Origin: Aquimarina sediminis
Lineage (GTDB): Bacteria > Bacteroidota > Bacteroidia > Flavobacteriales > Flavobacteriaceae
Assembly: GCF_002895435.1 (NCBI RefSeq)
Contig: NZ_POYJ01000005.1
Location: forward strand, 62,001-126,000
DNA: 64,000 nucleotides
Reading direction: 5' to 3'
The position numbers were made by a program, and so were the translations under genes. Positions 1 to 8,757 of this stretch are shown in pieces (position 1 is the stretch's first letter; every line of letters begins with the position of its first letter). The notes under the pieces were generated by a model, which did not search any database, was not told where the DNA came from, and saw nothing but the letters and a program-made list of their open reading frames with translations.

Positions 1-623
1 ACATCAACAGGAACATGTCCTGAAAAAGGAATACCTATTTCATGAGCAGTTTTTACTATTTGATCAAATACATCTTTGGTTATACCAGGATGGATTTTTA
101 AAAAATCATACCCTTCTTTTTGATAGGCAGTTATTTTGGCAATAGCTTCTTCTTTGGTTTTTACAGAATTTCCATTAAGTGAAGGGCTTGAAGTAAAAAT
201 TCTTGGACTAATTATTTTTTTTGATACAGCATGTTGCTTAAGCTCCAGATGAGAAGTATGACCCAGCATGCCACGTATTGTTGTAATCCCATTTGAAAGA
301 TACAGGAATAAAACTTCCTTAATACGTTCTTTGGATACAGGAGGTCGCGGTATATGGGCATGCATTTCCGCTAAACCTGGAATGATGTATTTTCCTTCTG
401 CATTAATACTTGTTGTATACTCTTCTGGATTTTTTATAGTATTCGTAATTTTTTTAATTTTTCCAGAGTCTACTACTATTTGTTGTTTTTCAATAACAGT
501 ACCTTTATTTACATCAATAACAGTAGCATTGGTAATTAAGATTGCTGTTTTACTAGTTTGTTTTTGGGGTTGCGCACAGGAGTTAAGTAATACAAAAAGG
601 AATACAAATAAAGACGTTCTCAT
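1..623 (-). CDS. Amidohydrolase-family lipoprotein, 3' end outside window
   Basis: The N-terminal ~207 residues of a leftward gene that runs off the left edge. The ATG at 621-623 gives a lipoprotein signal (MRTSLFVFLFVLLNSC, predicted lipidated Cys16). The metal-dependent hydrolase start follows: an ITNATVIDV segment, then GLAEMHAHIPRP containing the HxH metal-ligand motif of imidazolonepropionase-like amidohydrolases. Further on are GITTIRGMLG and KIHPGIT, the latter matching the region of the carboxylated lysine. An in-frame ATG at 684-686 would add 21 residues, but the 623 start gives a canonical lipobox and is preferred. Substrate unknown; such proteins are often periplasmic or surface cyclic-amide or dipeptide hydrolases. 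Catalytic C-terminal residues cannot be checked here. Confidence 0.8.
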   Translation of the reverse strand, partial: MRTSLFVFLFVLLNSCAQPQKQTSKTAILITNATVIDVNKGTVIEKQQIVVDSGKIKKITNTIKNPEEYTTSINAEGKYIIPGLAEMHAHIPRPPVSKERIKEVLFLYLSNGITTIRGMLGHTSHLELKQHAVSKKIISPRIFTSSPSLNGNSVKTKEEAIAKITAYQKEGYDFLKIHPGITKDVFDQIVKTAHEIGIPFSGHVPVD

Positions 624-802
624 CGTTTGAGTATTAAAATTTATAAACACCCCAACCAATATGGAAGTAATAATATGTTTGCGCATGACGAGTTATTTAT
701 AAAAACCGAAAATAAGGATTTATCTCACAAAATATCTTAAAGTGGTGTTAAGGGGAAAAATGTGTTAATAACCTGTGATACTGGTGATAGCGTATTTAAT
801 TT

Positions 803-1378
803 TTACCTGTTATTTCTAGACTTTATATTGGCAGAACAAAGTCTAATAACCTCTTTAATACGTTTATCCCGTGTTTCTTGGCGTTTAGCTTGATTAACCC
901 AATATAAGTAGTTTTTACGATATCCTTTTGCAAAGTTTTGAAAGTTGTCAAAGGCTTTTGTGTTATGATCAAAAGCTTGTTGAAGGTCTTTAGGGATGAT
1001 ACCGTTTTCTACATCATCCAGAGCGACCCACGAGCCATTCTTTTTTGCATTTTCAATGCTAATTAGCCCACTTGGCTGCATGAGGTTATTCTTAATAAGA
1101 TCTATGATATGATTTTTATTGACTTTACTCCAACCACTTTTGGGTTTACGTGGGCAGAAATACTGCCTGCGACGTTGATTATCTAATCTTTTAACCGTAG
1201 AGTCTATCCATCCATAACATAGCGCTACTTTTACAGCTTCTTCCCACCTCATACTTGGTTGTTTGCTTTCTACTTTATAAAATATTAGATATACTCCTTG
1301 GGATTGATCATGATTATCATGAAGCCATATACGCCACTCCTGGTCATTTTTAAAATACAATTCGGGTTTATCTATCAT
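803..1378 (-). CDS. YdeI/OmpD-associated family protein
   Basis: A 191-residue soluble protein. The sequence has the YdeI-type core: an N-terminal segment with WRIWLHDNHDQSQGVYLIFYK, then RWEEAVKVALCYGWIDSTVKR (the E-A-x-x-x-A-L-x-x-G-W-I-D signature), and an RQYFCPRKPKSGWSKVN stretch. Members are called YdeI/OmpD-associated or bacteriocin-protection proteins; biochemical function is not established. An upstream ATG at 1435 is possible, but family members start near the PE-x-x-F motif, so the ATG at 1376-1378 is chosen. It is transcribed divergently from the ABC-F gene, with 131 bp between starts. Confidence 0.75.
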   Translation of the reverse strand: MIDKPELYFKNDQEWRIWLHDNHDQSQGVYLIFYKVESKQPSMRWEEAVKVALCYGWIDSTVKRLDNQRRRQYFCPRKPKSGWSKVNKNHIIDLIKNNLMQPSGLISIENAKKNGSWVALDDVENGIIPKDLQQAFDHNTKAFDNFQNFAKGYRKNYLYWVNQAKRQETRDKRIKEVIRLCSANIKSRNNR

Positions 1379-1509
1379 AAGAAGTATCTGAGTAAATTTA
1401 GTTTTTGAAGGTAATAATTTTTTTAAATAGAACATATCTTCAAAATATAGCTAGTTTTCTTTTTGATGATCTGCTTTTTTTTAGTTTTGCATTCTTAAAA
1501 TTTGAAGAT

Positions 1510-3147
1510 ATGATTTCTGTAGATGGTATTGCAGTAGAGTTTAGTGGAGAAACATTGTTTAGTAATGTTTCATTTGTTATTAATGAAAATGACAAAATTG
1601 CTCTAATGGGCAAAAATGGTGCGGGGAAATCTACAATGATGAAGATTATTGCAGGAGTACAAAAAGCAAATCGAGGTCATATTAGACGTCCAAAAGAAGC
1701 CGTAATAGCATATTTACCCCAACATCTGTTAACAGATGATAATTGTACTGTATTTGAAGAAACTTTAAAAGCTTTTGGAGCAGTCTTGGGGATGAAAGAG
1801 GAAATGGATCAATTAAACAAAGAACTAGAAACTCGCACAGATTATGAATCCAGTGAGTATATGGCAATAATCGAAAAAGTAACAGATCTGGGAGAGAAGT
1901 TTTATGCTATAGAAGAAGTGAATTATGATGCCGAAGTAGAGAAAGCATTAAAAGGGCTTGGGTTTAAGAGAGAAGATTTCACACGACCGACTAGTGAATT
2001 TAGTGGTGGGTGGAGAATGCGTATAGAATTGGCAAAAATATTGCTGCAAAAACCCGATTTGATTTTATTAGATGAGCCCACAAACCATGTAGATATAGAA
2101 TCTGTTATATGGTTAGAGGATTTTTTAGTTAATAAAGCTAAGGCAGTTATCGTTATATCCCATGATAAAACCTTTATAGATACAATTACAAACAGAACCA
2201 TAGAGGTGACTATGGGAAGGATTTATGATTATAAAGCACATTATTCTCATTACCTGCAATTGAGAGAGGAAAGAAGAGCTAATCAAATAAAAGCATATCA
2301 GGAACAACAAAAATTTATAGCAGATACCAAAACATTTATAGAACGATTTAAAGGTACGTACTCCAAAACCAACCAGGTTAACTCGCGAGAGCGTATGTTA
2401 GAAAAATTAGAGATTATAGAGATTGATGAGATAGATACTTCCTCTTTGAAACTTAGGTTTCCTGCATCGGTAAGATCTGGAGATTATCCTGTGATAGCCA
2501 AAGATTTGTCAAAGAGCTATGACGATCATGTGGTGTTTAGAAATGCTAATTTATCCATAGCTCGGGGAGAGAAAGTATCTTTTGTAGGTCGTAATGGTGA
2601 GGGAAAATCAACCATGATTAAAGCAATTATGGGAGAGATTGATTATGAAGGGGCTTGTGATCTGGGACATAATGTAAAAGTTGGATATTTTGCACAAAAC
2701 CAAGCAGCATTACTAGACCAAAACCTTACTGTATTTCAGACGGTAGATGAGGTGGCAGAAGGAGAGGTGAGAACCCAGATCAAAAATATTCTAGGGCAGT
2801 TTATGTTTGGTGGTGATGATATTGATAAAAAAGTGAGTGTCCTCTCAGGAGGAGAACGAACACGATTAGCAATGGTAAAGCTACTGTTAGAACCTGTTAA
2901 CCTTTTGATCCTGGATGAGCCTACGAATCATTTAGATTTAAGATCAAAGGATGTATTAAAAGAAGCATTATTAAATTTTGATGGAACCCTAATTCTGGTT
3001 TCTCACGATCGTGATTTTTTACAGGGATTATCTCAAAAAGTATTTGAATTTAAAGATAAAAGAGTGATCGAACATTTTGAAACCATTGATGATTTTCTTT
3101 CCAGAAATAAAATTGAAAACCTTAAAGAGATAGATCTTAAGTCTTAA
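1510..3147 (+). CDS. ABC-F family ATP-binding protein (ribosome-associated type)
   Basis: A 545-residue protein of two fused ABC ATPase domains without membrane segments, the ABC-F layout of translation factors and antibiotic-resistance ribosome-protection proteins. Domain 1: Walker A GKNGAGKST (34-42), signature FSGGW (164-168), Walker B LILLDEP (184-190). Domain 2: Walker A GRNGEGKST (360-368), signature LSGGE (445-449), Walker B LLILDEP (465-471). Between them lies a charged helical linker (~250-305, EERRANQIKAYQEQQKFI...), corresponding to the P-site tRNA interaction motif. The open frame extends upstream to 1405, but the ATG at 1510 directly precedes the conserved first strand (MISVDGIAVEFSG). 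Subfamily and any resistance role cannot be decided by eye. Confidence 0.9.
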   Translation: MISVDGIAVEFSGETLFSNVSFVINENDKIALMGKNGAGKSTMMKIIAGVQKANRGHIRRPKEAVIAYLPQHLLTDDNCTVFEETLKAFGAVLGMKEEMDQLNKELETRTDYESSEYMAIIEKVTDLGEKFYAIEEVNYDAEVEKALKGLGFKREDFTRPTSEFSGGWRMRIELAKILLQKPDLILLDEPTNHVDIESVIWLEDFLVNKAKAVIVISHDKTFIDTITNRTIEVTMGRIYDYKAHYSHYLQLREERRANQIKAYQEQQKFIADTKTFIERFKGTYSKTNQVNSRERMLEKLEIIEIDEIDTSSLKLRFPASVRSGDYPVIAKDLSKSYDDHVVFRNANLSIARGEKVSFVGRNGEGKSTMIKAIMGEIDYEGACDLGHNVKVGYFAQNQAALLDQNLTVFQTVDEVAEGEVRTQIKNILGQFMFGGDDIDKKVSVLSGGERTRLAMVKLLLEPVNLLILDEPTNHLDLRSKDVLKEALLNFDGTLILVSHDRDFLQGLSQKVFEFKDKRVIEHFETIDDFLSRNKIENLKEIDLKS

Positions 3148-3286
3148 AATGTGTTAATTGGAATAAGTTAGGCAATAGAGACACTTTTTTGAGATAGAAT
3201 ACAGAGCTCAAGTCATGTTATGAATCTGGTTTCACTGGAAACAGGGTGAGATAACAAGTATATTATTCTTTTTTTTGTTATGTACC

Positions 3287-3294
3287 TAATTTTG
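3287..3294 (+). promoter_or_regulatory. Possible -7 box upstream of the 3389 gene
   Basis: TAATTTTG matches the Bacteroidota -7 consensus TAnnTTTG and lies about 95 nt before the ATG at 3389. No convincing -33 TTG was found at the usual distance, so this is a weak call. Confidence 0.25.
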
Positions 3295-3388
3295 CATTTT
3301 ATCAAATTATAAAATGGAATGTAGGTGGTAATAAATCGGGTATAAAGAATACACGATGTTTTTAGAATATAAAGCTAACATAAAGGAT

Positions 3389-4207
3389 ATGAGGATTTTT
3401 GCGAATCACCTAAGTAGGTTTACTATGCTGTTTTTTATTCTTGTACTTTTTTTTAGTGGGAAAAAATATCAATACATTACTGATATGAATATTATAAGAG
3501 GGCTAGCGCCTGCTATTTCCGAATTTTCTGATCTAGAACAAAAACTTATTACAAGAGTAGCTAACAAAATAGAGAATAATGGATTTCCGATTGATCTAAT
3601 AACACGAGTTCATCTCAAAAATAAAATTCAGAATGATAAAAATTATTATTCTGAGAACGAGATTACATTTTTTATAAACCCTGGAGTTTATAAACAAGAT
3701 CAATTTAATTGGGGAATTGAAACAATTAGTATAAGATGGGAAGACCCTAAAGTTGTTAGGACACCAGAAGGAGGTATAGAATTTGAAGTGGGGCGTAGAA
3801 TAAAGGTAGAAAACCTAGAAATGAACCTTTACGGGATGCAGGATTCTTATGTTAATGGTAAGTTTTTAAAAAACCATGATACTATTATAAAGAGAATAAA
3901 TGATGTCCTGGTTGTTAGTGAATTAGAAGATCTCAAATATTTTGCTTCCAGAGGGATACCAGAACTACTTAAAAATTATTTGATTGTAATCAATTCGAGT
4001 AATGAAGGTGAAAATACATTTGAAATGACTATTAGAAGAATGGATAGTGATTTCATCGACCCTAGTTGTTCAGAAGTTGTGAAGCAATATCACTTAAAAA
4101 TAAACCTAAAAACATATACTATAAAAGTATTGGATAGTTTTTACCCGGGATTTTATCCTAGTCCGGTTTCAGCACCTTCTATACCTTCTATTAAAAAGAA
4201 AGGTTAG
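3389..4207 (+). CDS. Hypothetical secreted or membrane-anchored protein
   Basis: A 272-residue protein I do not recognise. From the preferred ATG at 3389 it has a hydrophobic segment at about residues 13-24 (MLFFILVLFFSG), consistent with a signal peptide or N-terminal anchor. The remainder is a mixed alpha/beta-looking region with many charged residues and a proline/serine-rich C-terminal tail (PSPVSAPSIPSIKKKG). Only one late cysteine and no catalytic motif are obvious. The open frame begins at 3356, but that start would put 11 polar residues before the hydrophobic segment. It stands alone between the ABC-F and VOC genes. Confidence 0.55.
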   Translation: MRIFANHLSRFTMLFFILVLFFSGKKYQYITDMNIIRGLAPAISEFSDLEQKLITRVANKIENNGFPIDLITRVHLKNKIQNDKNYYSENEITFFINPGVYKQDQFNWGIETISIRWEDPKVVRTPEGGIEFEVGRRIKVENLEMNLYGMQDSYVNGKFLKNHDTIIKRINDVLVVSELEDLKYFASRGIPELLKNYLIVINSSNEGENTFEMTIRRMDSDFIDPSCSEVVKQYHLKINLKTYTIKVLDSFYPGFYPSPVSAPSIPSIKKKG

Positions 4208-4308
4208 AGATATACTTCTTTTCAAAAGGATAAGAAAGAACTCCTTTATCGATTTTATTCCCGAACTTTTGTTTTCAATACTAATAAGGGGTATACCAAA
4301 ATTACTGT

Positions 4309-4343
4309 TGACATAGGGTTGTCAACCCACCATTTTATCTTTA
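4309..4343 (+). promoter_or_regulatory. TGACA-N6-TGTCA operator plus -7-like box, VOC gene
   Basis: A palindrome TGACA-TAGGGT-TGTCA occupies 4309-4324 (arms extend to GTTGACA/TGTCAAC, 4307-4326). Exactly 11 nt later comes TATCTTTA (4336-4343), a 7/8 match to TAnnTTTG. The VOC start codon is at 4367. The same palindrome and spacing occur at 14346-14380 and, reversed, at 30684-30718. This is probably the binding site of a shared regulator that overlaps the -33 region. Confidence 0.55.
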
Positions 4344-4366
4344 TTCTTAAATCAATAAAATTAAAA

Positions 4367-4708
4367 ATGGAAAATAATAAAATCAACTTTATAGAGCTTC
4401 AGGCTTTAGATTTAAAAGAAATCAAAAAGTTTTATGGAAACACTTTTGGTTGGACCTTTACAGATTATGGTGATCAATATGTTGATTTTCATGATGCAGG
4501 GATTTCAGGAGGGTTTGCTAAAGTTAAAGAAATCAGCACTGGAGGAACTTTGGTGGTTCTATATCATGAAGACTTATCATTAGCTTTAGGAAATGTAATA
4601 AAAAATGGAGGGAAAATATCTAAAGATATATTTTCTTTTCCGGGAGGGAGAAGGTTTGAGTTTCTAGACCCAAGTGGAAACCAAATGTCAATATGGTCTG
4701 ATAAATAG
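4367..4708 (+). CDS. VOC family protein (glyoxalase/bleomycin-resistance-like)
   Basis: A 113-residue cytoplasmic protein with one vicinal-oxygen-chelate fold: INFIELQALDLKEIKKFYGNTFGW at the N-terminus (the FY...FGW signature), a YVDFHDAGISGGFAK strand pair, and a C-terminal GGRRFEFLDPSGNQMSIW, the D-P-x-G-N end of the VOC module. Such single-domain proteins work as dimers. Known relatives bind metals or small hydrophobic ligands, but the substrate here is unknown. A longer frame opens at TTG 4319, but the ATG at 4367 directly precedes the conserved fold. It lies 42 nt downstream of the TGACA-N6-TGTCA palindrome, suggesting co-regulation with the GyrI-like gene at 30197. Confidence 0.85.
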   Translation: MENNKINFIELQALDLKEIKKFYGNTFGWTFTDYGDQYVDFHDAGISGGFAKVKEISTGGTLVVLYHEDLSLALGNVIKNGGKISKDIFSFPGGRRFEFLDPSGNQMSIWSDK

Positions 4709-4805
4709 ATATGATTCATATATCAATGATGACTTGATAATAATATGGTTTTTAAAAATTATATAAATGCACCTAATTAGTATGGATAAATAATAAAATA
4801 CAATA

Positions 4806-5411
4806 ATGACAAAAACATTAGTCGTAAGCTACGCACCAAGAAAAGGTTCTTATACAAAACAGTTAGTAGATGAGTTTATAACACTTTCTCAAAATAAAAC
4901 AGAGATTTCATTTTTAGATTTGGTGACCTCTCCACCTGATTTACTATTAAGCGATAACCTAAACCTAATATTGTATGGAGAAGAACCTAAGTATACCGAA
5001 GAGGAAAAAGAAAGGCTTTCAAATCATTTTATGTTAGTACAGCAGGTTCTGGATACAGATCATATTGTGTTGGCATCTCCAATGTACAATTTTTCTCTAC
5101 CCGCTACTGTTAAAGCATGGGTTGATAATATTGTGGTTATAAATAAGACATTCTCAATAAGTGAAGATGGAATCTCGCAAGGGTTATGTAAAGGAAAAAA
5201 AGCTCTGATTTTGGCTGTAGCAGGAGGAGATTATTCAGAAGAAGAGGCTAAAGAATACTTTTCTCCAGCTATTAAAAGAAACTTTGAATACATAGGAATC
5301 CCTTCTGAGCAAATCTCTGCTTTTGGAATAGACCAATACCCGAATAAAGTGGATTCAATTATTTCAAAGGCAAAACATGAAATTCATGAAGTAATCAAAC
5401 GATGGTATTAA
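4806..5411 (+). CDS. Flavodoxin-fold NAD(P)H-dependent oxidoreductase (azoreductase-like)
   Basis: A 201-residue cytoplasmic flavoprotein of the AzoR/NQO2-like family. The N-terminus (KTLVVSYAPRKGSYTKQLV) carries the FMN phosphate-binding loop, and ASPMYNFSLPATVKAWVD (~98-115) is the characteristic P-M-Y-N-F-x-x-P-x-x-x-K-x-x-x-D motif of FMN-dependent NADH azoreductases. A later AVAGGDYSE segment also lines the flavin site in this family. It would reduce quinones, azo or nitro compounds using NAD(P)H; the true substrate is unknown. It follows the VOC gene by 97 bp and may form a small detoxification group with it (inference). Confidence 0.85.
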   Translation: MTKTLVVSYAPRKGSYTKQLVDEFITLSQNKTEISFLDLVTSPPDLLLSDNLNLILYGEEPKYTEEEKERLSNHFMLVQQVLDTDHIVLASPMYNFSLPATVKAWVDNIVVINKTFSISEDGISQGLCKGKKALILAVAGGDYSEEEAKEYFSPAIKRNFEYIGIPSEQISAFGIDQYPNKVDSIISKAKHEIHEVIKRWY

Positions 5412-5481
5412 TACTTCATGGTTTAACATAATCGTTTGTTGATTTAGGGCGCATAAAAGCAAAATTTTATTATTAATGATT

Positions 5482-5489
5482 TAAATTTG
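5482..5489 (+). promoter_or_regulatory. Possible -7 box of the C1 peptidase gene
   Basis: TAAATTTG matches TAnnTTTG and lies 72 nt before the ATG at 5562. No -33 element was found at consensus distance. Confidence 0.25.
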
Positions 5490-5561
5490 TATAAGGATAT
5501 ACATGGCATATTTGGCATGTATATCCTTTGTTTTATAGTAAACGTTAATCATGTAAAAAAA

Positions 5562-6656
5562 ATGATAATACATATCAAGATTCCTCAAGTCAAGTTACTT
5601 TTAGTAATTAGTTCTATATTTTATTTGTGTTCCTATTTAGGATATTGCCAAGAGAAAAACAATTATCAAATTGTAGTGCAAAACAGTTGTAGTGCAATCA
5701 AGAATCAAGGTAATTCGGGAACTTGTTGGAGTTTTGCATCTATATCTTTTATTGAATCAGAAATCAAAAGAACTCGCAATCTTGATGTTGATTTATCCGA
5801 ATGGTATATTGTAAGAAACATTTATCCAGAAAAAATAAGAAACTATATTAGAACTCAAGGGAATACATTTATTTCTCCGGGAGGGCAAACACAGGATGTA
5901 TTATGGGTAATAAGGCATAAAGGCATAGTGCCAGAAAAAGTATTCTCCGGCCCTCAAGAGGATGGCGTATTTAATTCTTCTGTTATAGACACTTCAATTA
6001 CCGATTTCTATAAGGTTCTAAAATGGGACGATAATGGTTTAATATCTACCAATTGGGAAACTAAATTGGATTCTATTTTGAATGCTGATTTGGGAAAAAA
6101 ACCTTTTGATTTTAAGTATGACCAACAGTTATACAATCCTATAAGTTTTAGAGATTTTTTAGAGATTAATGTAGATGACTATATCCAAATCACTTCGTTT
6201 AACCATCATGACTACTATAAGCCTTTTAGTCTAGAGACAAGGTTTAATTGGTCTTATAGTAATTACATGAATTTACCTATTAAAGAATATATTGATGCAT
6301 TAGATGCGGCACTGCTGAACGGGTATACTGTGGCTTTAAATATCGACGTTTCTGAGAATAGTTTTAAACGAGCAGTCCTAGGTACGGGAGTGGTAGAATC
6401 GAATCATCAATTTGTCGACCAAAATATTAGGCAGAATTTATTCGAAAATGGAAAAACTCGTGTTGACCACATTATGCATATTGTTGGTATTGTAGAAAAG
6501 GATAAAAGAAGGTATTATCTTACTAAAAACTCATGGGGTGAGATAGGTCCACTAGATGGTTTTTTGTTAATTTCTCAGGATTATGTAAAATCGAAGGCAA
6601 TGAGTTTAACTATGCATATTGAGGCTCTACCAATAGGAATTCGCAATAAAATTTAG
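5562..6656 (+). CDS. Secreted C1 (papain-like) family cysteine peptidase
   Basis: A 364-residue protein with an N-terminal signal segment (hydrophobic ~10-28, before CQEKNN). The papain fold is recognisable by QGNSGTCWSFA, giving oxyanion Gln49 and nucleophile Cys55, by VDHIMHIVGI with probable catalytic His303, and by KNSWG with Asn323. Wide insertions between Cys and His resemble the C1B (bleomycin hydrolase/aminopeptidase C) branch, although those enzymes are usually cytoplasmic. There is no clear propeptide: only about 20 residues separate the signal segment from the catalytic Cys. The open frame extends back to a TTG at 5487, but the ATG at 5562 gives the better signal peptide. Probably periplasmic or secreted. 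Confidence 0.85.
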   Translation: MIIHIKIPQVKLLLVISSIFYLCSYLGYCQEKNNYQIVVQNSCSAIKNQGNSGTCWSFASISFIESEIKRTRNLDVDLSEWYIVRNIYPEKIRNYIRTQGNTFISPGGQTQDVLWVIRHKGIVPEKVFSGPQEDGVFNSSVIDTSITDFYKVLKWDDNGLISTNWETKLDSILNADLGKKPFDFKYDQQLYNPISFRDFLEINVDDYIQITSFNHHDYYKPFSLETRFNWSYSNYMNLPIKEYIDALDAALLNGYTVALNIDVSENSFKRAVLGTGVVESNHQFVDQNIRQNLFENGKTRVDHIMHIVGIVEKDKRRYYLTKNSWGEIGPLDGFLLISQDYVKSKAMSLTMHIEALPIGIRNKI

Positions 6657-6767
6657 GCACCAACCTCTTCTTTAAAATTTCTATGAACAAACAACAATAA
6701 GTACACCTAGTCTTATTGTATTAAAGCATGACCAAATTTAATTATAGTAGCATGCCAAATCAAGTGT

Positions 6768-6819
6768 GTTGTCTATCTAGTTATAAGAACCATCTCGTTC
6801 TTATAACTAGATAGACAAC
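6768..6819. repeat. 23-bp perfect inverted repeat with 6-nt loop
   Basis: Bases 6768-6790 and 6797-6819 are exact reverse complements, separated by CATCTC. A second, weaker pair (6752-6764 with 6890-6902, 12 of 13 bases) brackets it, giving a nested ~150-bp structure in the 375-bp gap between convergent genes. It may be a bidirectional terminator or a small palindromic element. The stem is much longer than needed for termination and lacks a clean T-run. Apart from this and the terminator at 6971 I see nothing else in the gap. Confidence 0.85.
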
Positions 6820-6970
6820 GTCTAAAATAACAATGGTTAAAAAAAACACTTTTCTTTTTGAAACAACAAAAAAACAACCATTCTTAAAACTTGATCTGGC
6901 ATTGATTCATGTTTTATTAGTACCCTAGATAAATTCGCATACTTCGGGTATTACTAAACTCATGAATTAG

Positions 6971-7008
6971 TAGGTTTAAAAAGGTTTTAGATAATCTTTT
7001 TGAACCTA
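6971..7008 (-). terminator. Probable terminator of the first susC-susD operon
   Basis: A 16-bp stem (6971-6986 with 6993-7008, 14 Watson-Crick pairs and 2 wobble positions, 6-nt loop) begins 24 bp beyond the susD stop codon. The stem is A/T rich, with T-tracts in the leftward transcript. Confidence 0.6.
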
Positions 7009-7031
7009 TTTGTAATAGTGTAAAGTGCCCT

Positions 7032-8594
7032 TTACTCAATATCCCACCACAGAGCAGTAGACATAACATCTGGACCTTGCTCATTTATTGCATTATCCAC
7101 ATTAACTTTATTAGATGTTAACTCTGTACTAGAATATTGTAACCTTTTAGGCACATTACCATTATTTGGTTGGCTAACCCAATAATTAACATTATCCGTT
7201 ATAGGTGGTATTAGATCTGTTCTTCGTACCAATGCCCAGCTTTCGTATCCATTTGTTAATGATGCCAGCCATCTTTGATTCCAGATTTGATTAAGTTGAT
7301 CATTAATGGTTCCACTTAGTGTAGCAATTGGCTCATCAGTAATAAAGGTACCAGAGTCGGCTCCCCAGTAATTGATGCTCGAAAGTATTCCGTTTTGATA
7401 TAGACCATTTGCATCTCCTCCATATCCTAATAGTGCAGCTTCTGCCTGTAAAAAGTAAGACTCGGCAGCGGTTAATATCATAACGGGTATCTGATTTGCT
7501 ATTTCATCAGTAGCCGTACCTACTATTTTTTCAGAAGGTTTGGACATATCATCCCAATCAGGAGAAACTCTTACATTTGGTGCCCCACCTGTATATCCGC
7601 CATTTTCTGCTTCTGTGGCAATTTCGGATAACCTGGGATCATTATTATCTTTCATTAGGTTAACTAGCCTATCAGTCAAAATCCATTTGGATCCAGTAGC
7701 ACCATTCCCACCATCACCGGTTCCAAAACCCCAATACACATCTTCAAAACCACCATCTAAATTTGCATTAAGTAATGAGGTACGAGATCGCAATAACCCA
7801 GCACTATTAGTATCATCGATTAATGGGTTTGATAAGCATTCTTCTATTACACCATCTATAAAGGAGTTTTCGCCATCTGCATTAAACGCATCTCTACTTC
7901 TTAATGCCATACGCAATCTTAACGTATTTGCTAAGACTTTCCATTTTTGGGGATCTCCATCATAAATAAAATCTCCTGCATTACCACTAATTGTTGTTGT
8001 CGAATTTCCAATTATGGCAATTTGATCTTTTAAATCTTCTAAAATACTTCTATAGATTTCTTTTTGACTATCATATTTAGGAGGAGCAACCTCTATTTGA
8101 GGTAGTATAATTTCAGAATATGGAACGTTTCCAAAAACATCGGTCATTTTTTGATAAAAAAGAGACATCATTATTTTGGTCATTGCTTGCCCATTGGTAT
8201 CATCTAATTCTTGATATGTGATTAACAAATTGCGCAAATTCAAGCTGCTTTTTGTATAAGATTTGTCAAATACAGCATCCGTCCAACCTTGATCATTATC
8301 GTATATGTCTGAGCCAGCCCACCAGCTTCCAACTACACTTGTCGAAAATTGGTTAGAGAACTGAGAAGCATAAAGTAAGTTACCTCTCCAGGTTACAAAC
8401 CTGGGTTCTGCAAATGTAAAATATTGCACTCCGCCCAGTAAGTTATCTGCTCCACTTACTTCGGGTAAATTAGGGTTCTTGTTAATCTCTTCAAAATCAT
8501 CAGTACAGGATGAGAGTAAGCAACCAAACATTAACAGAATGCTTAACAACTGTATCTTAATGTTCATATAGCTTTTATTATTATTTTTTTTCAT
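7032..8594 (-). CDS. SusD/RagB-like nutrient-binding outer-membrane lipoprotein
   Basis: About 520 residues. The N-terminus has a signal peptide ending in CLLSSC, with a predicted lipidated cysteine, followed by TDDFEEINKNPNLPE, the start typical of the SusD-like family 2. The rest is an alpha-helical TPR-like body with AESYFLQAEAALLGY near residue 370, a hallmark helix of SusD proteins, and NQIWNQRWLASLTNGYESWALVRRTDLI near the C-terminus. The partner SusC gene lies 163 bp upstream on the same strand. The mature protein should sit on the cell surface as a lid on the SusC barrel and bind substrate. The frame opens at 8627; the ATG at 8594 is preferred because it gives a shorter, more typical leader. 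Ligand unknown. Confidence 0.9.
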   Translation of the reverse strand: MKKNNNKSYMNIKIQLLSILLMFGCLLSSCTDDFEEINKNPNLPEVSGADNLLGGVQYFTFAEPRFVTWRGNLLYASQFSNQFSTSVVGSWWAGSDIYDNDQGWTDAVFDKSYTKSSLNLRNLLITYQELDDTNGQAMTKIMMSLFYQKMTDVFGNVPYSEIILPQIEVAPPKYDSQKEIYRSILEDLKDQIAIIGNSTTTISGNAGDFIYDGDPQKWKVLANTLRLRMALRSRDAFNADGENSFIDGVIEECLSNPLIDDTNSAGLLRSRTSLLNANLDGGFEDVYWGFGTGDGGNGATGSKWILTDRLVNLMKDNNDPRLSEIATEAENGGYTGGAPNVRVSPDWDDMSKPSEKIVGTATDEIANQIPVMILTAAESYFLQAEAALLGYGGDANGLYQNGILSSINYWGADSGTFITDEPIATLSGTINDQLNQIWNQRWLASLTNGYESWALVRRTDLIPPITDNVNYWVSQPNNGNVPKRLQYSSTELTSNKVNVDNAINEQGPDVMSTALWWDIE

Positions 8595-8757
8595 AATACT
8601 TGATATTATATTTAGTAGGTTTCCCATGTAAGTAGCGAATACATCTATGTATCTTAGTAAGTATTACCGCTACAAAGAATTCTTTCGAATCCTAAATTTA
8701 TCTTAGCCTTAAAAATTAGCAATTCAAGGGGTACTAGGGTAAACCAGTTATTTTATA

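Noticed and set aside
268..630. 120-residue frame on the + strand
   Set aside because: It is antisense to the truncated amidohydrolase gene, whose reverse reading gives a lipoprotein signal and HxH motif.
4319..4366. Upstream extension of the VOC gene from TTG
   Set aside because: The VOC fold starts at the ATG at 4367, and the extension overlaps the palindrome and promoter region.
7540..7965. 141-residue frame on the + strand
   Set aside because: Antisense shadow of the first susD gene.
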